DNA of 59,389 bases from the NCBI RefSeq assembly GCF_003148625.1, contig NZ_QGGO01000034.1:1-59389 (forward strand), in the 5' to 3' direction. This DNA is from Arcicella aurantiaca (GTDB taxonomy: Bacteria; Bacteroidota; Bacteroidia; Cytophagales; Spirosomataceae). The notes beneath the pieces were generated by a model that was not told the origin of the DNA, did not search any database, and worked only from the letters and a program-made list of their open reading frames with translations. Shown here piece by piece: positions 43,895-52,700 of this stretch; position 1 is the first letter of the stretch; every line of letters starts with the position of its first letter. Both the position numbers and the translations under genes were made by a program.

Positions 43895-46249
43895 ATGAAA
43901 ATTAATTTTGACGAATTTTACTCCCGTTATGCCGAATGGGTTATAAAATGGCGTAAATCAATTGTTTATGGATTTTTAGCACTAACGTTAGTCATGGCGG
44001 CAGGGGCAAGATTTATGACAATTGATGGCGATATGCTTCTGTATTTTAGCAAAAATATGCCGCAGCGTTTGGCATTAGATAAAATCCATGATGATTATGA
44101 ACGTACCGACAATGTGGTAGTGGCAATTGCCCCGACTAATAAAAATGTTTTTACGTCGCAAACGCTTTCTGTACTTGAAAAAATGACCAACGAACTTTGG
44201 AAAACGCCTTTTGTTTCCAGAGTTGACGGCATTACCAATTTTCAACATACGCAGGTTCATCATGATGATTTGACGGTGAAAAACTTGGTTGAAGATGCCA
44301 AAACCAAAACGCCAAATGAAATCAAAAAGATTAGGAATATTGCCTTGACTGACCCCGATTTGGTAAATCGACTCATTTCGCCTTCGGGGCATACTACGGG
44401 TATTTATTTGACCATTAAATTTCCTAAAAAAGACTTCATCAGCGAAGGACCAAAAGTTGTCAAGTTTTTGAGAGATTTAAAGAAAAAATACGAAAGTCCA
44501 GACTTGAAAATATACTTAACAGGTACTGTTTTCGTGGATAATGCCTTTGCAGAAGCAGGACAAAAAGACATGACCACCCTTATTCCAATCATGTATGGTA
44601 TAATGGTACTGATGTTAGCTTTTTTCTTTCGTTCAACCGTTGGTATAATTGCTTCTGTATTTATTACACTCATTTCTGTGGGTGTTTCTTTGGGTGTTTT
44701 TGGGTATTTTGGTATTCCGATGAACCCCGTTACTACGGCTGCCCCAACCATGATAATTACCGTCGTGATTGCAGACGGCATTCACTTTTTTATCACGGTG
44801 GCACAATTAATCAGCGAAGGGCTAAGCAAACAGGAGGCAATAAAACGAAGTATTCAGATGAATTTCAAGCCTTTTTTATTAACGGGCGTTACTAATATTT
44901 TAGGGTATTTGAGTTTAAATTTTTCAGACTCTCCGCCTTTTAGTGAATTAGGAAATTTAGTAGCTATCGGAATGTTTACGGGTTGGATGCTATCAATTAT
45001 TTGGTTGCCCGCACTCATTGCCATGATGCCCATCAAAATCAAAAACTTCAAAATGGAACGTGAGTATAATTTTGAAGGATTCGGAAAATTTGTCGTTAAA
45101 CATTTCAAAGCAGTCATTGTAGTTTTTATTGTGGCTACGCTTGGTTTAGCTCCTTTTATCTACAAAAATATCATCAATGATATGTTCTTAAATTTCTTTG
45201 ATGAAGACTTAGAAATCAGAAAAGACACCGAATTTGTCGTGGATAATCTTACAGGGCTGTATTCCATTGAATATTCTTTGGGTGCAAACGGAGCCGATAA
45301 TATCGCTGACCCTGTGTATTTAAAGAAAATGGAAGAGTTTGAGCGTTGGTTTCAAAAACAAGACAAAGTGGTTCATGTGAGTTCATTTACTTCTGTTATG
45401 AGACGACTCAATAAAATCATGCACAACAATGATGACAATTATAATAAAATACCTGAAGATAAAGCTCTGGCGTCTCAATATTTACTGATGTACGAAATGT
45501 CATTGCCTTATGGACGTGACTTGAATAATCAGATTAATATCGACAAATCTGCCACACGTTTTAGGGTTGTCTTTAAAAATTTGTACACCGCCGACCTCAA
45601 ACGTATAGAGGAAGCCGCAAACAATTGGCTGAAGAAAAATGCCCCCGTTTCTATGTATTCCAATGGTACAAGTACCTCCATTATGTTTAGATATTTATCC
45701 GAAAAAAATATTGATAATATGCTTTATGGATATGGGTCGGCTTTGGCAATTATTGCGATTGTGATGATTTTAGCCATTAAATCAATCAAATTTGGCTTAA
45801 TCAGTCTTATTCCTAATATTTTACCAACGGTTTTTGCCTTTGGACTTTGGGGAATTTTTGTTGGCGAAGTTGGACTGGCTGTTGCTTTTGTAACGTCTTT
45901 TTCTTCTGGAATTGTCGTTGATGATTCTGTTCATTTTTTTGTCAAATACTTACGAGCAAGGCGGACTTTAGGCTATTCGCCAGCACAGTCTATTATTTAT
46001 ACTTTCAAAACGGTAGGTTCGTCGATGTTGGTATCAACGTTAATTTTGGCGGTTGGTTTTTCGGTATTAATATTTTCGCCGTTTCAGTCAAACGCCAGCA
46101 TGGGCATTTTGTGTTCATTGACTATATTCATCGCCCTAATTTCCGATTTTTTCTTAACGCCAGCTCTATTAATGGCATTTGACAGAGGTTCTTTTAAAAA
46201 GATAGAAGCTGAAGAAAATGACATAGCGTACAGTCCAAACTTGGTATAA
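43895..46249 (+). CDS. MMPL/RND-family exporter
   Basis: The 784-residue protein has the RND layout: one N-terminal helix, a large periplasmic loop (residues about 45-210), five or six helices (about 215-400), a second loop and a second set of helices (about 610-770). The MMPL/RND patterns PTMIITVVIADGIHFF and GIVVDDSVHFFVKYLRA mark the equivalent helices in the two halves. Relatives export pigments and lipids in aryl polyene and flexirubin clusters. It probably moves the finished lipid-like product from the inner membrane. Confidence 0.9.
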   Translation: MKINFDEFYSRYAEWVIKWRKSIVYGFLALTLVMAAGARFMTIDGDMLLYFSKNMPQRLALDKIHDDYERTDNVVVAIAPTNKNVFTSQTLSVLEKMTNELWKTPFVSRVDGITNFQHTQVHHDDLTVKNLVEDAKTKTPNEIKKIRNIALTDPDLVNRLISPSGHTTGIYLTIKFPKKDFISEGPKVVKFLRDLKKKYESPDLKIYLTGTVFVDNAFAEAGQKDMTTLIPIMYGIMVLMLAFFFRSTVGIIASVFITLISVGVSLGVFGYFGIPMNPVTTAAPTMIITVVIADGIHFFITVAQLISEGLSKQEAIKRSIQMNFKPFLLTGVTNILGYLSLNFSDSPPFSELGNLVAIGMFTGWMLSIIWLPALIAMMPIKIKNFKMEREYNFEGFGKFVVKHFKAVIVVFIVATLGLAPFIYKNIINDMFLNFFDEDLEIRKDTEFVVDNLTGLYSIEYSLGANGADNIADPVYLKKMEEFERWFQKQDKVVHVSSFTSVMRRLNKIMHNNDDNYNKIPEDKALASQYLLMYEMSLPYGRDLNNQINIDKSATRFRVVFKNLYTADLKRIEEAANNWLKKNAPVSMYSNGTSTSIMFRYLSEKNIDNMLYGYGSALAIIAIVMILAIKSIKFGLISLIPNILPTVFAFGLWGIFVGEVGLAVAFVTSFSSGIVVDDSVHFFVKYLRARRTLGYSPAQSIIYTFKTVGSSMLVSTLILAVGFSVLIFSPFQSNASMGILCSLTIFIALISDFFLTPALLMAFDRGSFKKIEAEENDIAYSPNLV

Positions 46250-46271
46250 TACCTTATTACTAAAACTAAAA

Positions 46272-47051
46272 ATGATGAAAAATATAATTTACATAAGCCT
46301 TTTCTGCCTGATTTCTATGGGTATTTACGCACAAAATGATGCACAGAAAGGATATGAAATAGCCAAAAAAACGCAAGAAAATATGAGTGGCTATAAAAAA
46401 TATTATGCAGAAATGGATATGGTTTTGACCAAAGAAAACGGTAAATCGTTTCAGCGAAAAGTAAAAACGTACCATTTGGAGCAACCAAATTTTAGTGAAA
46501 AAACGATAAATATTTTTGATGAACCCGCAGACGTGAAGGGTACAAAAATGTTTTCGCAACCCGATGAAAAAAATACGGTTGATGACCAATGGCTTTTTTT
46601 GCCCGCCCTCAGCAAAACCAAAAGAATAGCCAATGAAAACAAATCAGGGCCTTTTATGGGAAGTGAATTAGCATTTGAAGATTTGGGAAGCAATAAGTTA
46701 ACAAAATTTACTTACCAATTTGGAGGCACAAAAATAAGAAACGGACGTGAATGCTTAATTCTACTCATGTTTCCCGTAAGTAAATACAGTGGCTATCATC
46801 ATGTAGAATCTTGGATTGATAAAGAAAGAATGCTTCCGATATATTCAAGGTATTTTGATAAAAGAAATGAACTGGTTAAGGTTTTAGAAGAAGAACTTAG
46901 AGATTTTGGAAAATTTAGTTTGCCTTCAAAAATGAAAGTTCATAATGAAAAAACAGGTAGAGAAACCGTTATCGTTTGGAAAAATTTTAATTTCAACGTC
47001 AATATCGATGAAAAATTTTTCAATGCAAATGTCTTTGAAACCATGAATTGA
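46272..47051 (+). CDS. LolA-like outer-membrane lipoprotein-sorting-type protein
   Basis: The 259-residue protein has a signal peptide (IIYISLFCLISMGIYAQ) and a LolA-like fold: DEPADVKGTKMFSQP, QWLFLPALSKTKRIA, FMGSELAFEDL and ESWIDKERMLPIY. Proteins of this type accompany MMPL exporters in aryl polyene clusters and are thought to carry lipid products across the periplasm. It starts 23 bases after the exporter stop. Confidence 0.88.
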   Translation: MMKNIIYISLFCLISMGIYAQNDAQKGYEIAKKTQENMSGYKKYYAEMDMVLTKENGKSFQRKVKTYHLEQPNFSEKTINIFDEPADVKGTKMFSQPDEKNTVDDQWLFLPALSKTKRIANENKSGPFMGSELAFEDLGSNKLTKFTYQFGGTKIRNGRECLILLMFPVSKYSGYHHVESWIDKERMLPIYSRYFDKRNELVKVLEEELRDFGKFSLPSKMKVHNEKTGRETVIVWKNFNFNVNIDEKFFNANVFETMN

Positions 47052-47096
47052 CAAGCTGTTGATTACTTATTTGACTTCAACCTTAAAAATGAAAAA

Positions 47097-48341
47097 ATGA
47101 AATTCAAAATTGTTTTGTTATTTGTCGGAATTACCCTTCATTTTTTAGCAAAAGCACAGACTGATACATTACAAGTTGATACAACCGAAGCAAAATCTCC
47201 TAAATTGCTGCATCATTTACAAGGAAATATCGGACTTGAAGCAACGTATTTTTATGATTCTCCTTTTCTCCCTTCGCAAGAATCGGGACAGGTTTCTTTA
47301 TTGGTAAATTTGAATTATCAAGCTTGGACAAAAAATCAAAGATTAAAACTTATTATTAAACCTTATTTACGGATTACAGCCTTTGATAAAAGTCGTTCGC
47401 ATATTGATTTACGAGAAGGGTATTTGTTATATTCTGCCAAAAGTTGGGACGCAAAAATGGGCTTTCAGAACATTTCATCTGGTTTTGCACAAGGTTTTTC
47501 GGTAATGAATGTTATCAATCAAACCGATGATTTAGAAGTCCCTTGGTCGCCTGTTGCATTAGGGCAACCCATGATTAATCTTGGTTATCTAAAGAAAAAC
47601 TTTGCTTTCAGAGCAATGGCAATGCCTTTTTTTAGGGTCAAAAAATTGCCTGATTTTGATAGCAGACTCAATATTTACCCATTGCCCATTAATACTCAAA
47701 ATGCTAAAATTGAATCTAATAATGTGAGTTGGGCGATAAAATTATCCGATAAATTTTTAGCTGATAAATTAGAAACCGAAGTAATATATTTTGAGGGTTT
47801 ATCCAATACGCCATATATTATTCCAACGCCAGATTTTAGCTCTCTCAATCTCAATTATTTGAGAATGAATTATTTAGGATTATCTTCTCAATATGTTTGG
47901 AAGAGTTTGGTAGTAAAAGGAGAATACGCATATCGCCGACAAAATAACCAAGAATATTGGGGTGGAATGGTTGGTTTTGAGTATCCTTTTGCCAATATTG
48001 GAGGTTCGGCAATAGAAATGAATCTATTTGCAGAATATTTTTATGATGCTTGGCGAGATAAAAATCATTTTCCGTTTTCAAAAATAGCCCTTTTGGGAAA
48101 TCGGGTAGATTTTGGAGATATTCAAAGCACCACTTTGTATATGAAAATGTTACTTTTACCTACCGAAAATACTTTTAATCGTCTTTTTGTCAATTTAGAA
48201 ATTTCTCGTCGAATGATGAATCATTGGGAAACTAAGATTTCGTGGGTTTCTTATATCGGGCAGGCTATTCCCAAAACCGAGCCGCTAACCGTAATGCAAC
48301 ACGTTAATAATGTAACTATTTCGCTTAACCGTTTTTTTTAA
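47097..48341 (+). CDS. Outer-membrane beta-barrel protein of the export unit
   Basis: The 414-residue protein has a signal peptide (MKFKIVLLFVGITLHFLAKAQ), alternating strands throughout and a terminal Phe (ISLNRFF), as in barrels inserted by the BAM complex. I do not recognise a named family with certainty; DUF1302-type barrels occur next to MMPL and LolA-like genes in other phyla. It probably forms the outer-membrane exit or docking site for the exported product. Confidence 0.7.
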   Translation: MKFKIVLLFVGITLHFLAKAQTDTLQVDTTEAKSPKLLHHLQGNIGLEATYFYDSPFLPSQESGQVSLLVNLNYQAWTKNQRLKLIIKPYLRITAFDKSRSHIDLREGYLLYSAKSWDAKMGFQNISSGFAQGFSVMNVINQTDDLEVPWSPVALGQPMINLGYLKKNFAFRAMAMPFFRVKKLPDFDSRLNIYPLPINTQNAKIESNNVSWAIKLSDKFLADKLETEVIYFEGLSNTPYIIPTPDFSSLNLNYLRMNYLGLSSQYVWKSLVVKGEYAYRRQNNQEYWGGMVGFEYPFANIGGSAIEMNLFAEYFYDAWRDKNHFPFSKIALLGNRVDFGDIQSTTLYMKMLLLPTENTFNRLFVNLEISRRMMNHWETKISWVSYIGQAIPKTEPLTVMQHVNNVTISLNRFF

Positions 48342-48865
48342 TGAAAATTTCATCCTGTTCCATTCCTAACAAATCATTACTTTTAAAGGTATTTCCCAAA
48401 ATTGATTATGCTGATTCTTACAGCGTGAACTTACCTGATTCTTTAAAAATTAATGCTCGTGATGCTACCCGAACTTTCTTTGAATGTTCGCCCGACTGGG
48501 TAATATATTTAATGAAGCTAAGGGATAAATTAGTGGGAATAGTGGGTTTAAAAACGCATAAAAACCCGACTGAAAAACCAGATTTCAAGAAAGTGCAATT
48601 TGAAGTGGGAGAAAAATATGGACTTTTTGAAATTACCAATCATGTTGATGGCGAAATAATAATGGGGGCAGATGATAAACATCTCAATTTCAGAGTATCA
48701 ATAATGATTAATGAAAATTCCAATTTGTCACAGCAATTAATTGTGTCAACTGCCGTAGTGATTCATAATAAATTTGGAACAGGCTATTTTAAAATTATTG
48801 CTCCATTTCATCAAATTGTTGTAAAAAGTTTTATTAAAAAAATGGCAATTCTTCTCATAAAATGA
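48341..48865 (+). CDS. DUF2867-family protein
   Basis: The 174-residue protein matches DUF2867 in its features: DYADSYSVNLPDSL near the start, PDWVIYLMKLRDKLVGIVGLK in the middle and MGADDKHLNFRVSIMI near the end. The function is unknown; the family recurs in lipid and flexirubin-like neighbourhoods. Its start overlaps the previous stop by one base (TAATG) and its end overlaps the phosphopantetheinyl transferase by four bases. Confidence 0.78.
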   Translation: MKISSCSIPNKSLLLKVFPKIDYADSYSVNLPDSLKINARDATRTFFECSPDWVIYLMKLRDKLVGIVGLKTHKNPTEKPDFKKVQFEVGEKYGLFEITNHVDGEIIMGADDKHLNFRVSIMINENSNLSQQLIVSTAVVIHNKFGTGYFKIIAPFHQIVVKSFIKKMAILLIK

Positions 48866-49497
48866 TTTGGATAAAATTTCTTCATTTTTCAGCTATTGAT
48901 GACATTATTTTAGGGCATTTTTTAGAAATACTACCTCCGAAAATACAAAAACATATTTTACAAAAAAAACGCCCAGATGACCAAAAAAGGAGTCTTCTGG
49001 GTATATTTTTGGTAAAAAACTTTTTAGCAGAACACTGTTTGCCCTTTTCTCTTTTGTTTGAAATTCAGTTTGAAAATTTTGTAAAACCTGCTTTTCAAAC
49101 GATTCAATTAGATTTTAACATAAGTCATACCAACGAATATGTTGTTGCGGCATTCTCATTTCAACATAAAATTGGTATTGATATTGAGCAAGTTCGTACA
49201 GTTAAAGGTTGGGACGATTGTACATATTTGAATGATAATGACCTTAAAAAACTACAAATAGCGATTTCTCCTTCTTCAACTTTTTTAGAAATATGGTGTC
49301 AGAAAGAAGCCGTTTTAAAAGCTTGTGGTTGTGGGTTTGCAGTGCCGATTAGTGAGGTTGAAATAATGAATGATTTTGCGATGCTGAATGGACAAAAATG
49401 GTACTTACACGTTTTTCATCTAAAAGACAATTTAAGCGTTATTGCCTCCAACAAGCCAAATGCTATCATACAAATAGAAGAATACAAAATACCGTAA
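48862..49497 (+). CDS. 4'-phosphopantetheinyl transferase (Sfp type)
   Basis: The 211-residue protein has the family motifs FNISHTNEYV, the magnesium-binding GIDIE (D107, E109) and WCQKEAVLKACGCGF (E149, K153). It should convert the cluster's apo-ACP to the holo form by transferring phosphopantetheine from CoA to S43. It is the last gene of the operon. A dedicated transferase supports a self-contained, transferable pathway. Confidence 0.92.
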   Translation: MIWIKFLHFSAIDDIILGHFLEILPPKIQKHILQKKRPDDQKRSLLGIFLVKNFLAEHCLPFSLLFEIQFENFVKPAFQTIQLDFNISHTNEYVVAAFSFQHKIGIDIEQVRTVKGWDDCTYLNDNDLKKLQIAISPSSTFLEIWCQKEAVLKACGCGFAVPISEVEIMNDFAMLNGQKWYLHVFHLKDNLSVIASNKPNAIIQIEEYKIP

Positions 49498-49619
49498 TTC
49501 AATGATATAAAAAACAAAAAATCCTAAATCCTAACTGAACTGGGTTATTAAGTTATTCCTCAAAATTATTGATAAATAGGGTCTTTAATCGTAATGATGT
49601 GTCCAAATAACTAATCTTT

Positions 49620-50606
49620 TCACTCATTACTTATTTGTGGACATCTTATTTTTTTGTTTGGAATTAAAAATTGTATTTTAAGAGAAGTTGTAATATAAGC
49701 ATCATTTCCATTTTTACTTCCTCTATTAGTTCCTATCGCTCCAAAGGCTACGTGTGAGGAATTGAAGGGGTTTGTATTGGGTAAATTGTTATCATTGAGA
49801 TATTTAATAACGTTTGTATTTCTGTCAATTCCTGTATTTGCGGCTATTGGTTCACGGCTTCTATTTGACAAAGCCACCCCAATTTGATTAGAAAATAAAC
49901 CTGTATTGGGATAAATACTTGATACATCATCAAGATAGTCTGTAAAGATGGAATGATATGTAACTTCAAAAGAGCAATCAATTACTTTATTATATCGGTA
50001 TCTCAATCCAATTCCCGATGGAATGGTAATTCCTGATAATTTATATGGTTCTGGATAAATAATATTAACCCCTTGTCCTTCTGTATGGTAAGGTTCGAGG
50101 TTTATCCATTGTTGATTTCCAAAACTAACAGGCAGTTTTGCTTGAGGATTATGAATATAATAGCCAATACCTACTAATAGATAAGGCGATAGATTGAGCC
50201 TTTTACGAAAATCAGTAGTATAATCTAAAGGGTGATATTCAAGGAAAGTTGAAATTTGTTTGAGGTCATTTCTGAAATGTAAATTTCGGATAAAGTCAAG
50301 GTCATTATTAGCGTAAAAATCATCTCCAGACAAACGTATATATGAAGCCGCTATACCAAGATGTATTGCAGGATTGAGGGTGTAGGTATATGAACAATTA
50401 ATATTCCATCTGATTGCCTCGATATTGTTTAAAGCCCCTATATCTCCAGAAAAATGAGATGACCCTATACCCAAACTTAAAGTCGAGTATTTTATAAGCG
50501 TCTTTGAGGAATATTTCTTTTGGGACAGACCTTCAAAACTCCTCAAGAAAAATAGTATCAAAACAAGGATACTGATTATAGAATTTCTCTTATTTATTGG
50601 TATCAT
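49620..50606 (-). CDS. Outer-membrane beta-barrel protein, DUF6089-like
   Basis: The 328-residue protein has a signal peptide (ISILVLILFFLRSFEGLSQ) and an N-terminal strand region with LGIGSSHFSGDIGAL, like DUF6089 outer-membrane proteins. Alternating strands and GIGLRYRYN-type segments follow. The C-terminus is polar rather than aromatic. It heads a minus-strand surface-protein locus and follows a thioredoxin-like gene after about 120 bases that include a weak hairpin (50643-50659). The function is unknown. Confidence 0.72.
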   Translation of the reverse strand: MIPINKRNSIISILVLILFFLRSFEGLSQKKYSSKTLIKYSTLSLGIGSSHFSGDIGALNNIEAIRWNINCSYTYTLNPAIHLGIAASYIRLSGDDFYANNDLDFIRNLHFRNDLKQISTFLEYHPLDYTTDFRKRLNLSPYLLVGIGYYIHNPQAKLPVSFGNQQWINLEPYHTEGQGVNIIYPEPYKLSGITIPSGIGLRYRYNKVIDCSFEVTYHSIFTDYLDDVSSIYPNTGLFSNQIGVALSNRSREPIAANTGIDRNTNVIKYLNDNNLPNTNPFNSSHVAFGAIGTNRGSKNGNDAYITTSLKIQFLIPNKKIRCPQISNE

Positions 50607-50730
50607 AGAGCGAAAAACATTTGGCTAATCTCAAAATAACCCACACCTCAAAAAGGTGTAGGTATCCAAATAACCCATAAAATTGTAAACTTTTTATACC
50701 TGAAGTAAAATGATTAAAATAAATCCATTC

Positions 50731-51285
50731 TTACTTTATCTGTCCTTGAAATGTTTTTGAAAACTCATTCCAATTTTGTGTTTTATAGTGATTTCCGCCA
50801 AAATAATTTATGGCAAGGTCAATGTTTTTAGCAGAATTGTAGCCTTTAATGAAATTAAGAATTGTCAATTTTTCATCAAAAAATAAAAGCGTTGGAAAAC
50901 TCAAAGGGCTTTGTCCTTTTTGAAATATTGTGGTTATTGGATGAAAACCATTAGTTGATACTAATTCCTTATCATTGAATCGAATTGAGTTTTTATCAAA
51001 TGCGTCGGCTTTTATACTGTAATAATTTTGATTGATATAATCTATAATCATTTGATTATTGAAGACTTCCTTTTCAAATTTTTGGCACCATTCGCAATCT
51101 TTAGCATATACTTCAACGATTACTTTTTTGGGAGTTTTAGCTTGTACTACTTTCAACTGTTCAAATGTTATCCATTCGATAGTATTTTTTTGAGCCAAAG
51201 AAATGTGATGATTGCCAAGACAAATCCAGAGCAATAGCGAGATAAACTTGGCACTATATTTTATTGGTACATTTAATAAACACAT
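50731..51285 (-). CDS. Secreted thioredoxin-like protein
   Basis: The 184-residue protein has an N-terminal hydrophobic segment (FISLLLWICLGNHHISLAQ) and a thioredoxin fold (KKVIVEVYAKDCEWCQKFEKE, then SFPTLLFFDEK with the expected cis-Pro). The redox motif is CEWC. It is probably exported to the periplasm, where it could help disulfide handling in the Cys-containing DUF11 proteins encoded next to it. That link is inference from proximity. Confidence 0.83.
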   Translation of the reverse strand: MCLLNVPIKYSAKFISLLLWICLGNHHISLAQKNTIEWITFEQLKVVQAKTPKKVIVEVYAKDCEWCQKFEKEVFNNQMIIDYINQNYYSIKADAFDKNSIRFNDKELVSTNGFHPITTIFQKGQSPLSFPTLLFFDEKLTILNFIKGYNSAKNIDLAINYFGGNHYKTQNWNEFSKTFQGQIK

Positions 51286-51343
51286 TTTTAGAAAAGGTTA
51301 ATCTGTTCAGTATTTTTGAATAGTGTCATCAAGGAAAAAATAA

Positions 51344-51367
51344 TACAAAAGCGTGAATATTTCACGC
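51344..51367 (-). terminator. Intrinsic terminator after the 380-residue DUF11 protein gene
   Basis: GCGTGAA (51351-51357) and TTCACGC (51361-51367) form a perfect stem around TAT. On the minus strand it is followed by TTTTGTATTATTTTTT. It lies about 90 bases past the stop codon at 51459. Confidence 0.75.
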
Positions 51368-51458
51368 CCTGTATGTATCACCGCCCTATTTTGGCATTCC
51401 TTCCTCTGCCTTAATATTTATTCAGAATGAGTAGGTACGATGGTCGCCCTTACTTATT

Positions 51459-52601
51459 TCAAAAAGATTTTTTCGTTTTTTTTATTACCGTAAATGGCAC
51501 ACAAATTTCTTTACAATCAGTTTTGTCTTTTACAACGGTCTGAACCTTATTTGAAGAACTGTACCCTATACTTCCGCCTCCATTTGCAAATGCTTGATTG
51601 ATAAAAAGACCTGTTTTTTGAGCCACTACACTAAAAATTATAGTTTGACTATCATTAGGTATTATCACATTTGAGGATTGACAAGTGACGAGTGTCCTTG
51701 TTGAATTATTAACAATCACAATATTTGATTGACAATTCCAGCTATCAGATGACACTGTTTTCTGAAAAGTTAGTCCTTGTTGCAAAGTGTCTGTTACTGT
51801 TATTATATCTTGGGTAGCTGTATTACCAATATTTTTTATAGTTAAAGTATAGTTAAAAGCATTTTCCACGACTGCTGCATTGGGTGCATTTTTCGTGATG
51901 TCAAGTATCGGCTTTTGAGGTAAACACGCTACAAAACCTGTGGCTTTCTCTATCGTCATATTAATACCTGTTATGAGGCTAATATCCTTCCCAATTTCAA
52001 AATTGAGAGGATATGTACCCTCTTGATAGGTTATTGGAATAATGTTATAGACGCCATCTGGATTTCCTTCAAAAGTAGGGTTCATTTTTATTAATAATAT
52101 TTTCCCTTTGCCGTCAGTCAAGGCATAACTTACTGTCTTTCCTATTGCAATGTTTATTGCCAAAGAAGTAAAATTCCCTGTTGAATTGTTACAATCACAT
52201 ATATTAGTTGGCACTACCACTGTTTTATAACAAGCTGAAACTAAATTTATATTTTTCCCAACATCCAAATTAGGAACATAAAGGGCATTCTCGTAAGTTA
52301 TTCCATAAGCTAAATAATTACCTGCTAACACATTTTGAAAGGTTGTACTATTTACAGGTGTTACATACTTAATTGTACCATTGTTATCGGTCAATACCAA
52401 ACGACTGCTAAACCCTATACCCGTAGTATGCCCTGTGAGTGTCATATTAAAAGTTCCTGCTTTATAGTTGCATTCTAAGCGATTTTGGCTAAAAGTTGGG
52501 GAACTAATCGTTAAAACAAACCCCATCATGATAGACCAAAATAGGTAACCAATGTCATGCTTTATCCTCGATGGTTTTATTTTTTCTGTGATGGTTTTCA
52601 T
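51459..52601 (-). CDS. Secreted protein with duplicated CDCNN-type domain and one DUF11 domain
   Basis: The 380-residue protein has a long-n-region signal peptide (FWSIMMGFVLTISSPTFSQ). Residues about 42-215 carry two related segments (YLAYGITYEN with CYKT and ICDCNN, then DGVYNIIPITYQ and FVACLP) that match the start of the 837-residue neighbour. Residues about 220-350 are one DUF11 domain (FNYTLTIKNIGNTATQDIIT, VTDTLQQGLTF). The C-terminus is basic (VIKKTKKSF) with no T9SS tail that I recognise. It is probably surface exposed. Confidence 0.82.
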   Translation of the reverse strand: MKTITEKIKPSRIKHDIGYLFWSIMMGFVLTISSPTFSQNRLECNYKAGTFNMTLTGHTTGIGFSSRLVLTDNNGTIKYVTPVNSTTFQNVLAGNYLAYGITYENALYVPNLDVGKNINLVSACYKTVVVPTNICDCNNSTGNFTSLAINIAIGKTVSYALTDGKGKILLIKMNPTFEGNPDGVYNIIPITYQEGTYPLNFEIGKDISLITGINMTIEKATGFVACLPQKPILDITKNAPNAAVVENAFNYTLTIKNIGNTATQDIITVTDTLQQGLTFQKTVSSDSWNCQSNIVIVNNSTRTLVTCQSSNVIIPNDSQTIIFSVVAQKTGLFINQAFANGGGSIGYSSSNKVQTVVKDKTDCKEICVPFTVIKKTKKSF

Positions 52602-52656
52602 TGTATTTTATGGGGCTTTATTTGTCATGAAGCATCGTATTTAAACACTATCTGAA

Positions 52657-52693
52657 TTTTATAGCCTAACAAATTGAGTGTTAGGCTATAAAA
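52657..52693. terminator. Perfect 15-bp stem terminator after the large DUF11 protein gene
   Basis: Arms 52657-52671 and 52679-52693 (TTTTATAGCCTAACA and complement) enclose seven bases. It begins eight bases beyond the minus-strand stop codon at 52701 and ends in T4, so it can act as a bidirectional terminator. Confidence 0.85.
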
Positions 52694-52700
52694 TAAATGT

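Noticed and set aside
29356-49497. Calling the cluster a standard flexirubin/dialkylresorcinol locus
   Set aside because: No tyrosine ammonia-lyase, glycosyltransferase or clear DarA/DarB pair is visible, while AurF-like, CrtI-like and SCP2 genes are present. Only the core KS/KR/DH and export genes are shared.
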